From Asaia sp037151935 (lineage in GTDB: Bacteria; Pseudomonadota; Alphaproteobacteria; Acetobacterales; Acetobacteraceae): a DNA stretch of 64,000 bases. Below, piece by piece: positions 53,769 to 64,000 of the stretch. Numbering within the stretch: the stretch's first letter is position 1; each line of letters opens with the position of its first letter. The stretch is from positions 992,001 to 1,056,000 of the forward strand of contig NZ_CP157575.1 in assembly GCF_051628905.1 (NCBI RefSeq), given 5' to 3'. The translations under genes were made by a program, and so were the position numbers. The notes beneath the pieces were generated by a model that saw nothing but the letters and a program-made list of their open reading frames with translations, did no database searches and was not told the DNA's origin.

Positions 53769-55757
53769 ATGACAGACAGGCCTGACGGATTGCCAGGTTC
53801 GACAAACGCCGCAGCACCAGCCAGTGCCAAGACGGCGACCGACGGACACGGCTCCATCCGTGAGTTCGGCGCAACTGACGATTTGCACAAGAAGGCGCCG
53901 GTCGGTCTTGCCGGATTGCTGGGCGTGCTTGGCGTTGTCTATGGCGATATCGGCACGAGCCCGCTCTACGCCTTTCAGGCCTCGGTCCAGATTGTCGGCT
54001 CCATCCGTCACCCGGCGGAGAGCTGGGAGATCATGGGCATCGAAAGCCTGATCTTCTGGGCGCTGATGCTGGTCGTGACCATCAAATACGTCATGCTCGT
54101 GATGCGGGCTGACCATGATGGCGAGGGCGGCATCATCGCCCTGATGTCACTGGCCCAGCGTGTCTGCAAATCGCCGAGGCTCCGCTGGATCTTCGGTATT
54201 GTCGGTATCGGCGGCGCCTGCCTGTTTTTCGGCGACGGCATCATCACCCCGGCGGTTTCGGTTCTGTCGGCCATCGAGGGTATCGAGGTTTCGGTGCCAT
54301 CGGCCTCGCATATCATCATCCCGGTCGCGATCATCATCCTGATCGCGCTGTTCAGCGCGCAGGCGCTAGGGACGGGCAAGATCGGACGCGCCTTCGGGCC
54401 GATCATGATGGTGTGGTTTCTGACGCTCGCCGTGATGGGCATTCACTCCATCATGCAAACGCCCACGATACTTTTGGCGCTCTCACCCTATTACGCGGCG
54501 CAATTCGTGCTCTATCACGGCTGGCTCGCCTTCATTGCGCTGGGATCGGTCGTACTGGCGGTAACGGGTGCCGAAGCGCTCTACGCCGATATGGGGCATT
54601 TCGGTCGGGCGCCGATCCGATACGCGTGGCTGTTTTTCGTCCTGCCTTCGCTGACGCTGAATTACCTCGGCCAGGGTGCATTGCTGTTGCGCAATCCGGC
54701 CGCGCTGCAGAACCCATTCTATCATCTCGCCCCTGGCTGGGCGCAGATCCCGCTTCTGCTTCTGGCCACCATGGCCACGGTGATTGCAAGCCAGGCAGGC
54801 ATTTCAGGCGGTTTCTCGCTATGCCGCCAGCTGATCCAGCTCGGTTATTTGCCGCGCATGCGCATCATGCACACCAATGCGGAGGAAGAAGCGCAGATCT
54901 ATCTGCCCGTCTTCAACTGGGTGCTGGCTCTGGGCTCGATCCTGCTCGTGCTCTCCTTCCGTTCCTCCTCCGCGCTCGCAGCGGCCTATGGCATCGCCGT
55001 GACCGGCACGTTCATGTGCACGGCCGTTCTGGCGATGGTCGTGTTTCGCCGCGTGTTCAACTGGAGCGTGCCGCTGGCCGGTCTGGTCTTCGGCTTCTTC
55101 CTGATCAGCGACGGGACGTTCTTCGCCGCCAATGTGCTGAAGATTCCCGATGGCGGCTGGGTACCGCTGGCCATAGGCGTCACCGCGACCGTTCTCATGA
55201 CGACATGGGCCCGTGGCCGCAGTCTCATACGCGCCCGTCAGGCCGCTGACTCGCTGCCTATGGCCTCGTTTCTGGCGCGGCTGCCGCAATCACGCACTGT
55301 ACGCGTGCCCGGCATGGCCGTCTTCCTGACCGCCAACCCGGACACGGTGCCGACCTGCCTCTTGCACAACCTGAAGCACAACAAGGTTCTGCACGATCAC
55401 GTGCTCTTCGTCACAGTGCAGAACCTCGATCAGCCCGAAGCAGAGCGCGGCCATCGCGCCATGGTGCAGGAACTGGCGCCGAACATCTTTCGGGTGATCG
55501 TGCGCTACGGCTTCATGGAGATGCCCAATCTGCCGAAAGCGCTCGAGGAGCTGAATGCGGCGGGTGTCGAGTTCGACGCCATCCAGGCCTCCTATTTCGT
55601 TTCTCGTGAGCTGGTGGTGCGCTCCACCCTGCCAAAGCTGTCGATCTGGCGCATGTGGCTTTTCCTGTTGATGGTGCGCAATGCAACACCAAGCACCGAG
55701 TTCTTCCGTATTCCGCCCGATCGCGTAGTCGAGCTGGGCGTGAGGATTGCGATCTGA
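53769..55757 (+). CDS. kup: Low-affinity potassium transporter Kup
   Basis: 662 residues. After a soluble N-terminal stretch, GLLGVLGVVYGDIGTSPLYAF begins the first of about twelve membrane helices of this KUP/HAK family; the YGDIGTSPLY motif is diagnostic. Further family blocks are DGEGGIIAL, FFGDGIITPAVSVLSA, ALYADMGHFGRAPIRYAW and LPRMRIMHTN. The soluble C-terminal part has ENLDQPEAERG-like and YGFMEMPNLPKALEEL stretches. It moves K+ with protons. Its end overlaps the likely hemW start. Confidence 0.96.
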   Translation: MTDRPDGLPGSTNAAAPASAKTATDGHGSIREFGATDDLHKKAPVGLAGLLGVLGVVYGDIGTSPLYAFQASVQIVGSIRHPAESWEIMGIESLIFWALMLVVTIKYVMLVMRADHDGEGGIIALMSLAQRVCKSPRLRWIFGIVGIGGACLFFGDGIITPAVSVLSAIEGIEVSVPSASHIIIPVAIIILIALFSAQALGTGKIGRAFGPIMMVWFLTLAVMGIHSIMQTPTILLALSPYYAAQFVLYHGWLAFIALGSVVLAVTGAEALYADMGHFGRAPIRYAWLFFVLPSLTLNYLGQGALLLRNPAALQNPFYHLAPGWAQIPLLLLATMATVIASQAGISGGFSLCRQLIQLGYLPRMRIMHTNAEEEAQIYLPVFNWVLALGSILLVLSFRSSSALAAAYGIAVTGTFMCTAVLAMVVFRRVFNWSVPLAGLVFGFFLISDGTFFAANVLKIPDGGWVPLAIGVTATVLMTTWARGRSLIRARQAADSLPMASFLARLPQSRTVRVPGMAVFLTANPDTVPTCLLHNLKHNKVLHDHVLFVTVQNLDQPEAERGHRAMVQELAPNIFRVIVRYGFMEMPNLPKALEELNAAGVEFDAIQASYFVSRELVVRSTLPKLSIWRMWLFLLMVRNATPSTEFFRIPPDRVVELGVRIAI

Positions 55758-56911
55758 GCGATCCGACGCCGCTCTCGCTCTATGTGCATTGGCCGTTCTG
55801 CCTGGCGAAATGCCCCTATTGCGACTTCAACTCGCATGTCCGCGACGAAATTCCGCATCAGCGTTTCACAACGGCGCTGAGGCAGGAACTTGCTTCGGAT
55901 GCCGAACGCACAGGGCGACGCCCCCTGCGCTCGATCTTTTTCGGTGGCGGCACCCCCTCATTGATGCAGCCCGATACAGTGGCTGTTCTGATCGAGGATG
56001 CGCGTAAACTTTTCGACGCGTCCGACGATCTGGAGATCACGCTCGAAGCCAATCCGACTAGCGTGGAACGAGGCAAACTCGCCGCCTTTCGCGAGGCCGG
56101 GGTCAATCGCGTATCGCTTGGCATACAGAGCCTGGATGAGGCCGCGCTGCGCTTTCTCGGGCGCGAGCATTCAGCTTCCCAGGCCATTGCCGCGCTTGAA
56201 ACGGCGCGCACCCTGTTTCCGCGCCTTTCCTTCGATCTGATTTATGCGCGCCCCGGCCAGACCCTCAGCGCATGGGAAGCGGAGCTGCATCGGGCGCTCG
56301 ATCTCGCTTCCGATCATCTGTCGCTCTATCAGCTGACCATAGAGCAGGGCACAAAATTCGAGGGGCTGTACAGACAGGGGCGTTTCGTTCTGCCTGAAGA
56401 CGATGACGCGGCCCTTCTCTACGAAAAGACCGCCGAGATAGCCGGGCTGCACGGATTACAGGATTACGAGATCTCGAACTATGCCCGCCCTGGCGCGGAG
56501 AGCCGTCATAACCTGACCTATTGGCGCTATCAGGATTATATCGGCATCGGCCCCGGCGCCCATGGGCGCCTGACGCTCGATGGGGCGCTCCATGCCACGC
56601 GCCGCCATCGAGCCCCCGAAATCTGGGCAGAGCGCGTCGAACAGCGTGGCAGCGGATCGACAGAAGAAACCCCGCTCTCTTCTGAAGAACGCGGACGCGA
56701 GGCCCTGCTGATGGGGCTACGCCTGCGCGAGGGCATTGCCCTAGACTGGTTCGAGGCGCGCACAGGCCGAGCTATGCGGGATTGCGTCGACCCCGGCATC
56801 CTCGACGCAGCGCTGGAGGAAGCCTATCTGACGCTCGACGACAACCGCCTGATTGCGACCGATGAGGGCCGCGTCAGGCTCGAAGCCCTGCTCGGGGCGC
56901 TCGTTCTCTAG
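55754..56911 (+). CDS. hemW: Radical SAM protein HemW
   Basis: 385 residues counted from CTG 55754. The radical SAM cluster CLAKCPYC (Cx3Cx2C) follows LYVHWPF, then FFGGGTPSLM, ITLEANPTSVERGKL, GVNRVSLGIQSLDE, FDLIYARPGQTLSAW and SRHNLTYWRYQDYIGIGPGAHG. HemW is related to HemN but acts as a heme chaperone. No ATG, GTG or TTG lies near the family start. CTG 55754 is placed seven bases after GAGGA and overlaps the kup TGA; a GTG at 55655 would add 33 residues inside kup. Confidence 0.9.
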   Translation: MSDPTPLSLYVHWPFCLAKCPYCDFNSHVRDEIPHQRFTTALRQELASDAERTGRRPLRSIFFGGGTPSLMQPDTVAVLIEDARKLFDASDDLEITLEANPTSVERGKLAAFREAGVNRVSLGIQSLDEAALRFLGREHSASQAIAALETARTLFPRLSFDLIYARPGQTLSAWEAELHRALDLASDHLSLYQLTIEQGTKFEGLYRQGRFVLPEDDDAALLYEKTAEIAGLHGLQDYEISNYARPGAESRHNLTYWRYQDYIGIGPGAHGRLTLDGALHATRRHRAPEIWAERVEQRGSGSTEETPLSSEERGREALLMGLRLREGIALDWFEARTGRAMRDCVDPGILDAALEEAYLTLDDNRLIATDEGRVRLEALLGALVL

Positions 56912-57057
56912 ACGTTTCCCTTCCCTGACCAGCCCCGAGTTTGTTTTTCCTCAAGGCATGGGCCCCGATGCGTAATCGCCTGCTTCCCTTGCGGCCCCGA
57001 TCGGCTAGAAACGAGTCTTGGGGGAACCTCTCCCGCCTCTCGGAGTAAGAGCTTTCC

Positions 57058-58143
57058 ATGCGTCGTTATCTTGCCAGCCTGGCTCTTGCAGCCCTCACGA
57101 TCGGCACATCCCATGCCGCCCCTCCGACCGGCCCCGAACTCGTCATTGCCGATAATGACTATCTCGGTCCGGGTGGCTCCAATATCCAGTCCGTCATCCC
57201 GCTGCTGAACAACCCGAAGCTTCGGGTGCTCGGCCTCACCGTGGTCGCAGGCGACGATTGGGAAAATGCCGAGAGCGCGCGCATCCGCCGCTTTCTGGAA
57301 ATTTCGGGCCACCGCGACGTTCCGGTCTTCGACGGGGCGACCCAGCCCCTGATCAACACCGTTGCCCTTACGCGCCTGCGCGAGCAGCAATTCGGCACCC
57401 TGCCGTGGAAAGGCGCCTGGGGCGGCCTCGGCTCGATGAGCAAGACCCCCGACACGCAGCCCCCTGTCGCCGCGACGCCCGATGGCGCCCCCACGCTCCA
57501 GCCGCAGGGCATCCCGGCCGCGCTGTTCATGATCCAGCAGGTTCATGCTCATCCTCATCAGGTGACGGTCATCGAGGCCGGGCCGATGACCAATCTCGCG
57601 CTTGCCATCCGCCTCGACCCAAGCTTTGCCGATACGGCCAAGCAGCTGGTTTTCATGGGCGGCTATCTCGATCTCTCGATGATGTCCGTCACAGGCAATG
57701 CCGATAACGGCTCGGATTTCAATCTGATCTTCGACCCTGAGGCCGCGCATATCACCCTTACAGCCCCCTGGCCGCGCATCACATCGGTCGCCAATGTCTC
57801 GAATGACGTCGTATTGTCAAAAGACGAGGTCGCGGCGATTGCCCGTGACCACAAGACGCCGGTCACCGACTATCTGGTGAAATACAACGTGCCTCTGGCC
57901 ATGTGGGACGAAGTAACCAGCGCCATCGTTGCCGATCCGGCTCTCGTGACCAAGGCGCAGGATGCCTACATGGATGTCGAGACCGGCAAGGGAATCGGCT
58001 ACGGCCATGCCTATGTGTGGCCCGATTCCCTTGCCCCAAAGGCCATGGGCGTGCGCAAGGTGCGGATCGTGCAATCCATCGATGTCGATCGTTTCAAGAA
58101 GGATTACGCAGGCTGGGCTCAGGGCTTCATGGGAAAGCACTAA
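57058..58143 (+). CDS. Secreted nucleoside-hydrolase-like protein
   Basis: 361 residues with a signal peptide (MRRYLASLALAALTIGTSHA), so periplasmic. The fold fits inosine-uridine-preferring nucleoside hydrolase: LRVLGLTVVAGDD, VPVFDGATQPL, VTVIEAGPMTNLALAIRLDP, LVFMGGYLD, DFNLIFDPEAAHITL and AMWDEVTSAIVADP. The N-terminal calcium motif, normally DxDxGxDD, reads DNDYLGPGG, so only the first two Asp (32, 34) remain. Hydrolysis of nucleosides is therefore uncertain. GGAG precedes the ATG. Followed closely by DUF1489. Confidence 0.85.
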   Translation: MRRYLASLALAALTIGTSHAAPPTGPELVIADNDYLGPGGSNIQSVIPLLNNPKLRVLGLTVVAGDDWENAESARIRRFLEISGHRDVPVFDGATQPLINTVALTRLREQQFGTLPWKGAWGGLGSMSKTPDTQPPVAATPDGAPTLQPQGIPAALFMIQQVHAHPHQVTVIEAGPMTNLALAIRLDPSFADTAKQLVFMGGYLDLSMMSVTGNADNGSDFNLIFDPEAAHITLTAPWPRITSVANVSNDVVLSKDEVAAIARDHKTPVTDYLVKYNVPLAMWDEVTSAIVADPALVTKAQDAYMDVETGKGIGYGHAYVWPDSLAPKAMGVRKVRIVQSIDVDRFKKDYAGWAQGFMGKH

Positions 58144-58155
58144 CCCTTGCTCAAC

Positions 58156-58569
58156 ATGATCAAACTGGTGGTCGGCTGCACTACGCTCGATGAACTCGCC
58201 GCCTGGATGCAGCGCGGCGCGCGTGTCGAGGGGCATGGCGTGATCCGCACCCGCACCATGCCCAAACAGGCCGATGAGATCAGCGGTCAGGGATCGCTCT
58301 ATCGCGTCATGGGCGGGCTGGTGCTCTGTCGTCAGCCAATCGTCGGGTTTCGTCCGTTTACCCGCCCCGATGGGCAGCTTGGCACGCATATTCTGGTAAC
58401 AGACGAGATCGTCCCTGTGCAGCCACGGGCCATGCGACCGTTTCAGGGATGGCGCTATCTCAAGCCCGAGGACGCACCGCCCGATCTCGGCGGCGGGGCT
58501 GCCGTTTCAGGTATCGAGGATCTGCCCCCTGCCCTGCGCCGCAGCCTCTCCGAACTCTGTCTGATCTGA
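58156..58569 (+). CDS. DUF1489 protein
   Basis: 137 residues from ATG 58156 (MIKLVVGCTTLDELAAWM); a TTG three codons earlier is also possible. Family blocks: SLYRVMGGLVLCRQPIVGF, ILVTDEIVPVQPRAMRPFQG and WRYLKPEDAPPDL. The family is conserved in alphaproteobacteria and has no known function. Its last 63 bases overlap the 3' end of the convergent FUSC gene. Confidence 0.88.
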   Translation: MIKLVVGCTTLDELAAWMQRGARVEGHGVIRTRTMPKQADEISGQGSLYRVMGGLVLCRQPIVGFRPFTRPDGQLGTHILVTDEIVPVQPRAMRPFQGWRYLKPEDAPPDLGGGAAVSGIEDLPPALRRSLSELCLI

Positions 58570-60525
58570 ACCGGGTTCGCGCCGCGCCAGCCGCAGAAGC
58601 AGCGCCTCGTCACGCAGCAAGGACATGATTTCCGGTAGTGCCTCGCCTTTGGCAAGGGACTCGTTCCAGCCCTCGAAACGTGCAGCCTCTACCCCGTTGG
58701 GATCACGAAGGCCGTTCTGCATATCGAAACGGTAGAGCGTCAGTTCGCCACTCAGTCGACGCAGCGCCTTCAATGTCTCCTGACGGATCAGAAAATCGCC
58801 ATCACGCAACTGCACAGCCAGCCCGCCAAAAAGTGGCAGCCCACCGCGTGAAAACTCCGCCGCGATCGTCGCCATACCTGCCTCGCGCTGCGCCTTGTCG
58901 GTCTCGCCCGGCAGGCAATCGCCGCGCAGTACGAGGCTCGCATAGCGGAAATTTGCCTCGATGGCGCGCTTCACCAGCCCGTCACGATCGGCATCGCCAC
59001 GCTGTGGCCAAAGCAGCAGCACGCACAGCAGGGCGATGACGCTGCCAATCAGATTATCCATCACCCGCGCCCAGATGATACCGCCCCCCGGCATCACGGC
59101 CTCGGCAATCACCACGACAAGCCCGGTCAGGAAAAAGACCAGCATGGTGTAGTTGACGGCCCTTGTGGCAATCGCTGCGAGCGACATGAAGACCGCAACA
59201 ACCAGCAGGGCCGGTTTGCCCGGCAGAACCAGCGCGCAGAGCGCCGCCAGCAAACTGCCTCCGATGCTGCCGATCACACGCTCGACGCTGCGCACCAGAG
59301 TGACATTGCCAGCCGGCTGCATCACCAGCAGGGCTGCAATCAGCGCCCAGTACGAAAATCCTTCCCCGCCATAGAGACAGACGAGCTGGGTCAGGGTCAG
59401 AGCCAGAGAAAGGCGACAGGCGTGACGCCATATGGCGGGCGTCAACACCCTGAGCGCAGCACCTTGCGCCGACTCGGTTTCATGATGACGTCGCGAAAAG
59501 GCGGCGATCATGCGCTCGAAGGCTTCAGCGCAGGCGATGACTGGCATGGCGTGAACCACACCGCCGATACGCGCCTTGCGGTCAAGCGTCTGGGCGAGCT
59601 GGCCAAGAATTCTGAAATCCGGCTCGGGCCGCGATGCTTGGCGCATGCATTCGTGACAGGCCATACCCAGACGGGCGAGCAGATTGCGCAGCTCGGGCGA
59701 AAGCGGCGCTGCCTCTGCCTGGTGTTCGAGCGCCAGAAGGGCTGTGAACACACGCTCGGCAGCCGTCAAGGCAGCCTCCATTCGGCGTCTCAGCCGGAAA
59801 TTGCCATGACGGGCATCGAGCATCGTCACCAGCCCACGGGCACGCTCTATGGCGTTGCGGGCAGCCTGACGATGAACCGTTTCACGCAGCCGACCGGCTG
59901 CCAGCTCACGCGCCATGAGATCAAGGATGTAATAGGTCGCGGCCAGACTGCGGCGTGCCGGAGCATAAGGCTGCTGCCGCCACAGAACGAGGCAGAACAG
60001 CGTCGCGAGAGCGCCCCCCGCGCAGAACAACCCCGCAATCTCGGCCGCCTTTACCGGGGAGGCCGGGAACCCCGTCGCCGCCACGGCTGCACAGCCTGCC
60101 AGCACCCAGAGCTGCATGACAGCAGGAGAAAAGACGCGGGACAGCCCGCAGCCGAGACCGATCAGGGCGACGAGCGGCAGGGTGGCAAGGGGACCGAATA
60201 CGCTCAACGCGGAGACGGTAAAGACCATTGCTGTTCCGGCGAGCGTAAACCCGCCCAGCACCTGAAACCGCTCACGATCAGGGCCACCCGGATCGATCAG
60301 GCACGCCCAGAAGCAGGCGAAAGCGATCCAGGCCAGAACGGGCTGGTCGAAAAACAGCGACGGCATCAGAGCCAGCGCCGTGACAAGCGCGGCGCGCCCT
60401 CCCTCATACAGACTAAGCTGTTCGGGTGAGAGCGTGATGGCGTAACGCGCCAGATGATTGGTGGAAGAAGTGATCAGAGCAGCGAAAGGGCGAGGGGCAG
60501 AAAGACGGGAATGCCCCTTCATCAT
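58507..60525 (-). CDS. FUSC-family inner-membrane protein (aromatic acid/fusaric acid efflux type)
   Basis: 672 residues. Two hydrophobic blocks, about 35-180 (VTALALMPSLFFDQPVLAWIAF, STVSALSVFGPLATLPLVAL-like) and about 365-510 (WALIAALLVMQPAGNVTLVRSVERVIGSIGGSLLAAL), are separated and followed by soluble helical regions. The VMQPAGNVTLVRSVERVIGSIGG stretch is the FUSC signature. Typical members pump hydroxylated aromatic acids with a membrane-fusion partner, but none is next to this gene. Convergent overlap with DUF1489 by 63 bases. Confidence 0.88.
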   Translation of the reverse strand: MMKGHSRLSAPRPFAALITSSTNHLARYAITLSPEQLSLYEGGRAALVTALALMPSLFFDQPVLAWIAFACFWACLIDPGGPDRERFQVLGGFTLAGTAMVFTVSALSVFGPLATLPLVALIGLGCGLSRVFSPAVMQLWVLAGCAAVAATGFPASPVKAAEIAGLFCAGGALATLFCLVLWRQQPYAPARRSLAATYYILDLMARELAAGRLRETVHRQAARNAIERARGLVTMLDARHGNFRLRRRMEAALTAAERVFTALLALEHQAEAAPLSPELRNLLARLGMACHECMRQASRPEPDFRILGQLAQTLDRKARIGGVVHAMPVIACAEAFERMIAAFSRRHHETESAQGAALRVLTPAIWRHACRLSLALTLTQLVCLYGGEGFSYWALIAALLVMQPAGNVTLVRSVERVIGSIGGSLLAALCALVLPGKPALLVVAVFMSLAAIATRAVNYTMLVFFLTGLVVVIAEAVMPGGGIIWARVMDNLIGSVIALLCVLLLWPQRGDADRDGLVKRAIEANFRYASLVLRGDCLPGETDKAQREAGMATIAAEFSRGGLPLFGGLAVQLRDGDFLIRQETLKALRRLSGELTLYRFDMQNGLRDPNGVEAARFEGWNESLAKGEALPEIMSLLRDEALLLRLARREPGSDQTEFGEAAAQGRGQILDT

Positions 60526-60556
60526 GCCGCAACGCTCCTTTGCAAAAAGGGGGCGC

Positions 60557-61987
60557 TCAGCGCCCCGTCATGATCTGCTCGACCAGTTGGCGAACTGTCG
60601 GCGTGAAGTCCCCAGCATAGAACGGATCGCTTCCGAAACGCCATGCATTGGTGCCACCGAACATCAGGTTATGATCGACGACCTGATCTGCCAAAGCCTG
60701 ACCGGCACTGTCGTCGACGTGCGCGATGTCCTGCAAGCTTTTCTGGATGCAGAAAGAACGCGGGTCGGCCTTGGCGCCATTGGTGTAATTCGGCCCACGC
60801 TGACTCCAGTTGGAGAAGCGGCACTCTGACAGACAACCCATGCAGGCGACCTGCTCTGCCACGATCACGCGACTTTCTTCCGGGGTTACGAACACCAATG
60901 TAGAATCCGGCGTACGCATGGCTTCGGTATAACCCGCAGCCTCCCAGGCCAGAACATGCGCCCGGTCGGTTGCGGTCATGAAGACCTCGCGCTTGCGCGC
61001 GCCGATGCCATGAGCTGTATCGTGCTCACCCACAGGCTCACTGCTATAGGCTACCTGGCGCTCGGAACGGCCACGCAGATTCATTATGAAGCTGTTATTG
61101 ACCGCAGAGGAGTAAAACCCGGTCGGCGAAAAGCGATTAAGATACACATCGCCCTCATGCAGCTGACGCAGGCGACGCTTCCAGGCCTCGGGGATCGGGC
61201 TCTCCTGAGTCAGGAGTGGACGTGTGCCGAACTGGAACACGATCGGTCCGATCTCGGGATTATTGAACCAGTGCGCCCATTCCTCGAGCCACCAGACGCC
61301 ACCGGCCATGATGATCGGCACGGAGTCGAGTCCGAACTGGTTCATCGCCTTTCGCAGGGCAGCAACACGGGGATACGGGTCTTCCGGGTTGAGCGGGTTT
61401 TCGGTGTTCGACAACCCGTTATGCCCACCCGCACGCCACGGATCCTCGTAAACGACCGCGCCCAGAAGCTCAGCCGTCTTGTGATAGGCGCGCTTCCACA
61501 GCGCGTTGAACGCACGTGCGGAGGAGACGATCGGGTAATAATGGACGTTGTGACGTGCCGCGATCTCGGACAGACGATAGGGCATGCCAGCCCCGCAGGT
61601 GAGGCCGTCGATCAGACCGGGGGCCTGTTCGAGGATACCTTCGATCACCTGTTCAGCGCCGCCCATCTCCCACAGGAGATTGACGTTGATCATGCCCTCG
61701 CTACCAGCAATTTCGCGGGCAATCCTGACCTGTGTGATACCGCCCTCGATGGCGTAGCGAATCAGCTCTTCGTGCCGCTCGCGCCGCGTACGGCCTGAAT
61801 AGGTCTGCGGAATGCGGTTGCCATCATTGTCATAACTATCGGCATTGACGGCAGAAACCGTGCCTACGCCACCGGCGGCGGCCCAATGCCCTGCAGAAAT
61901 ACCAGTCGAGACCGAAACACCCTTCCCCCCCTCAACAAGGGGAAGAACCTCCCGGCCAGCCATGCGGACGGTATCAATCGACATCAT
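60557..61987 (-). CDS. Nitronate monooxygenase-like flavoprotein
   Basis: 476 residues. TIM-barrel FMN enzyme: KGVSVSTGISAGHWAAAGGVGTVSA, GLTCGAGMPYRLSE, the GGHNG loop expected near the FMN phosphate (WRAGGHNGLSNT) and VPIIMAGGVWWLEEW. Class I enzymes oxidise alkyl nitronates, but many relatives have other roles. It is about 100 residues longer than usual. The extra C-terminal part holds a Cys cluster (VACMGCLSECRFSNWSQRG, SFCIQKSLQDI), which could bind a metal or Fe-S cluster. The start is followed by a second Met. Confidence 0.85.
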   Translation of the reverse strand: MMSIDTVRMAGREVLPLVEGGKGVSVSTGISAGHWAAAGGVGTVSAVNADSYDNDGNRIPQTYSGRTRRERHEELIRYAIEGGITQVRIAREIAGSEGMINVNLLWEMGGAEQVIEGILEQAPGLIDGLTCGAGMPYRLSEIAARHNVHYYPIVSSARAFNALWKRAYHKTAELLGAVVYEDPWRAGGHNGLSNTENPLNPEDPYPRVAALRKAMNQFGLDSVPIIMAGGVWWLEEWAHWFNNPEIGPIVFQFGTRPLLTQESPIPEAWKRRLRQLHEGDVYLNRFSPTGFYSSAVNNSFIMNLRGRSERQVAYSSEPVGEHDTAHGIGARKREVFMTATDRAHVLAWEAAGYTEAMRTPDSTLVFVTPEESRVIVAEQVACMGCLSECRFSNWSQRGPNYTNGAKADPRSFCIQKSLQDIAHVDDSAGQALADQVVDHNLMFGGTNAWRFGSDPFYAGDFTPTVRQLVEQIMTGR

Positions 61988-62046
61988 AATCTATGTTGTA
62001 CTCCGAGAGGGGCGACAGCCTTGCCGCCCCCTCCTGAAACGGCAGG

Positions 62047-64000
<1,954 letters not shown>

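Noticed and set aside
62005..62035. GC-rich hairpin between pnp and the nitronate monooxygenase gene as terminator
   Set aside because: The stem is good but neither strand has a following T run.

Overview
The window reads as chromosomal DNA of an acetic acid bacterium (Alphaproteobacteria, Acetobacteraceae). The signs are the GC-rich coding background, the gene orders aroA-cmk-rpsA and ffs-dnaX-ybaB-recR, an FYDLN-acid protein beside aroA, a Hint_2-type secreted protein, and a xylitol dehydrogenase whose sequence I recognise as close to the Gluconobacter enzyme. I cannot fix genus or species by eye.

Layout. 0-9.3 kb: the 3' end of threonine dehydratase, a secreted protein of unknown function, and a three-gene minus-strand cluster of very large modular glycosyltransferases with CgeB-like domains. 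9.4-20.4 kb: housekeeping genes, namely rpsA, cmk, aroA, an FYDLN-acid protein, a secreted chorismate-lyase-like protein, another glycosyltransferase, a pteridine-reductase-like SDR, recR, ybaB, dnaX and the 4.5S SRP RNA. 20.4-28.3 kb: gamma-glutamyltransferase, methionine aminopeptidase, a D,D-carboxypeptidase, the clpS-clpA proteolysis pair and two small stress/envelope proteins. 28.3-33.1 kb: two HAD phosphatases, a DUF333 lipoprotein, a candidate structured RNA and two sugar/polyol-type SDRs. 33.1-37.45 kb: a low-GC, gene-poor, decaying segment that abuts the 3' end of a tRNA-Thr. It holds a broken IS5-type transposase, a Hint-domain gene and a chagasin-like inhibitor gene, both cut by in-frame stop codons with the downstream frame intact. 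37.5-43.3 kb: tRNA-Thr, dksA, and an operon of two cysteine desulfurases, a 2Fe-2S ferredoxin, mnmA and a GST-like protein, which together look like a sulfur-transfer route to thiolated tRNA. 43.3-47.9 kb: an alpha/beta hydrolase, tyrS, and a tightly overlapped three-gene operon (membrane protein, histidine kinase, NarL-type regulator) preceded by two perfect dyads. 47.9-53.6 kb: a GT4/heparinase pair followed by rpe and rsmB, with YggS opposite. 53.7-64 kb: kup, hemW, a secreted nucleoside-hydrolase-like protein, DUF1489, a FUSC transporter, a nitronate monooxygenase and most of pnp.

Most interesting signals: a strong intrinsic terminator that also encodes the signal peptide of the next gene (14.03 kb); the cluster of in-frame stops in otherwise well-preserved secreted proteins (34.5-36.2 kb); a perfect 15-bp hairpin covering the ribosome binding site of the two-component operon (45.6 kb); a possible independent structured RNA (31.0-31.2 kb); and the multi-domain glycosyltransferases with internal duplications (1.9-9.3 kb). 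No CRISPR array, rRNA, phage or complete IS was seen.
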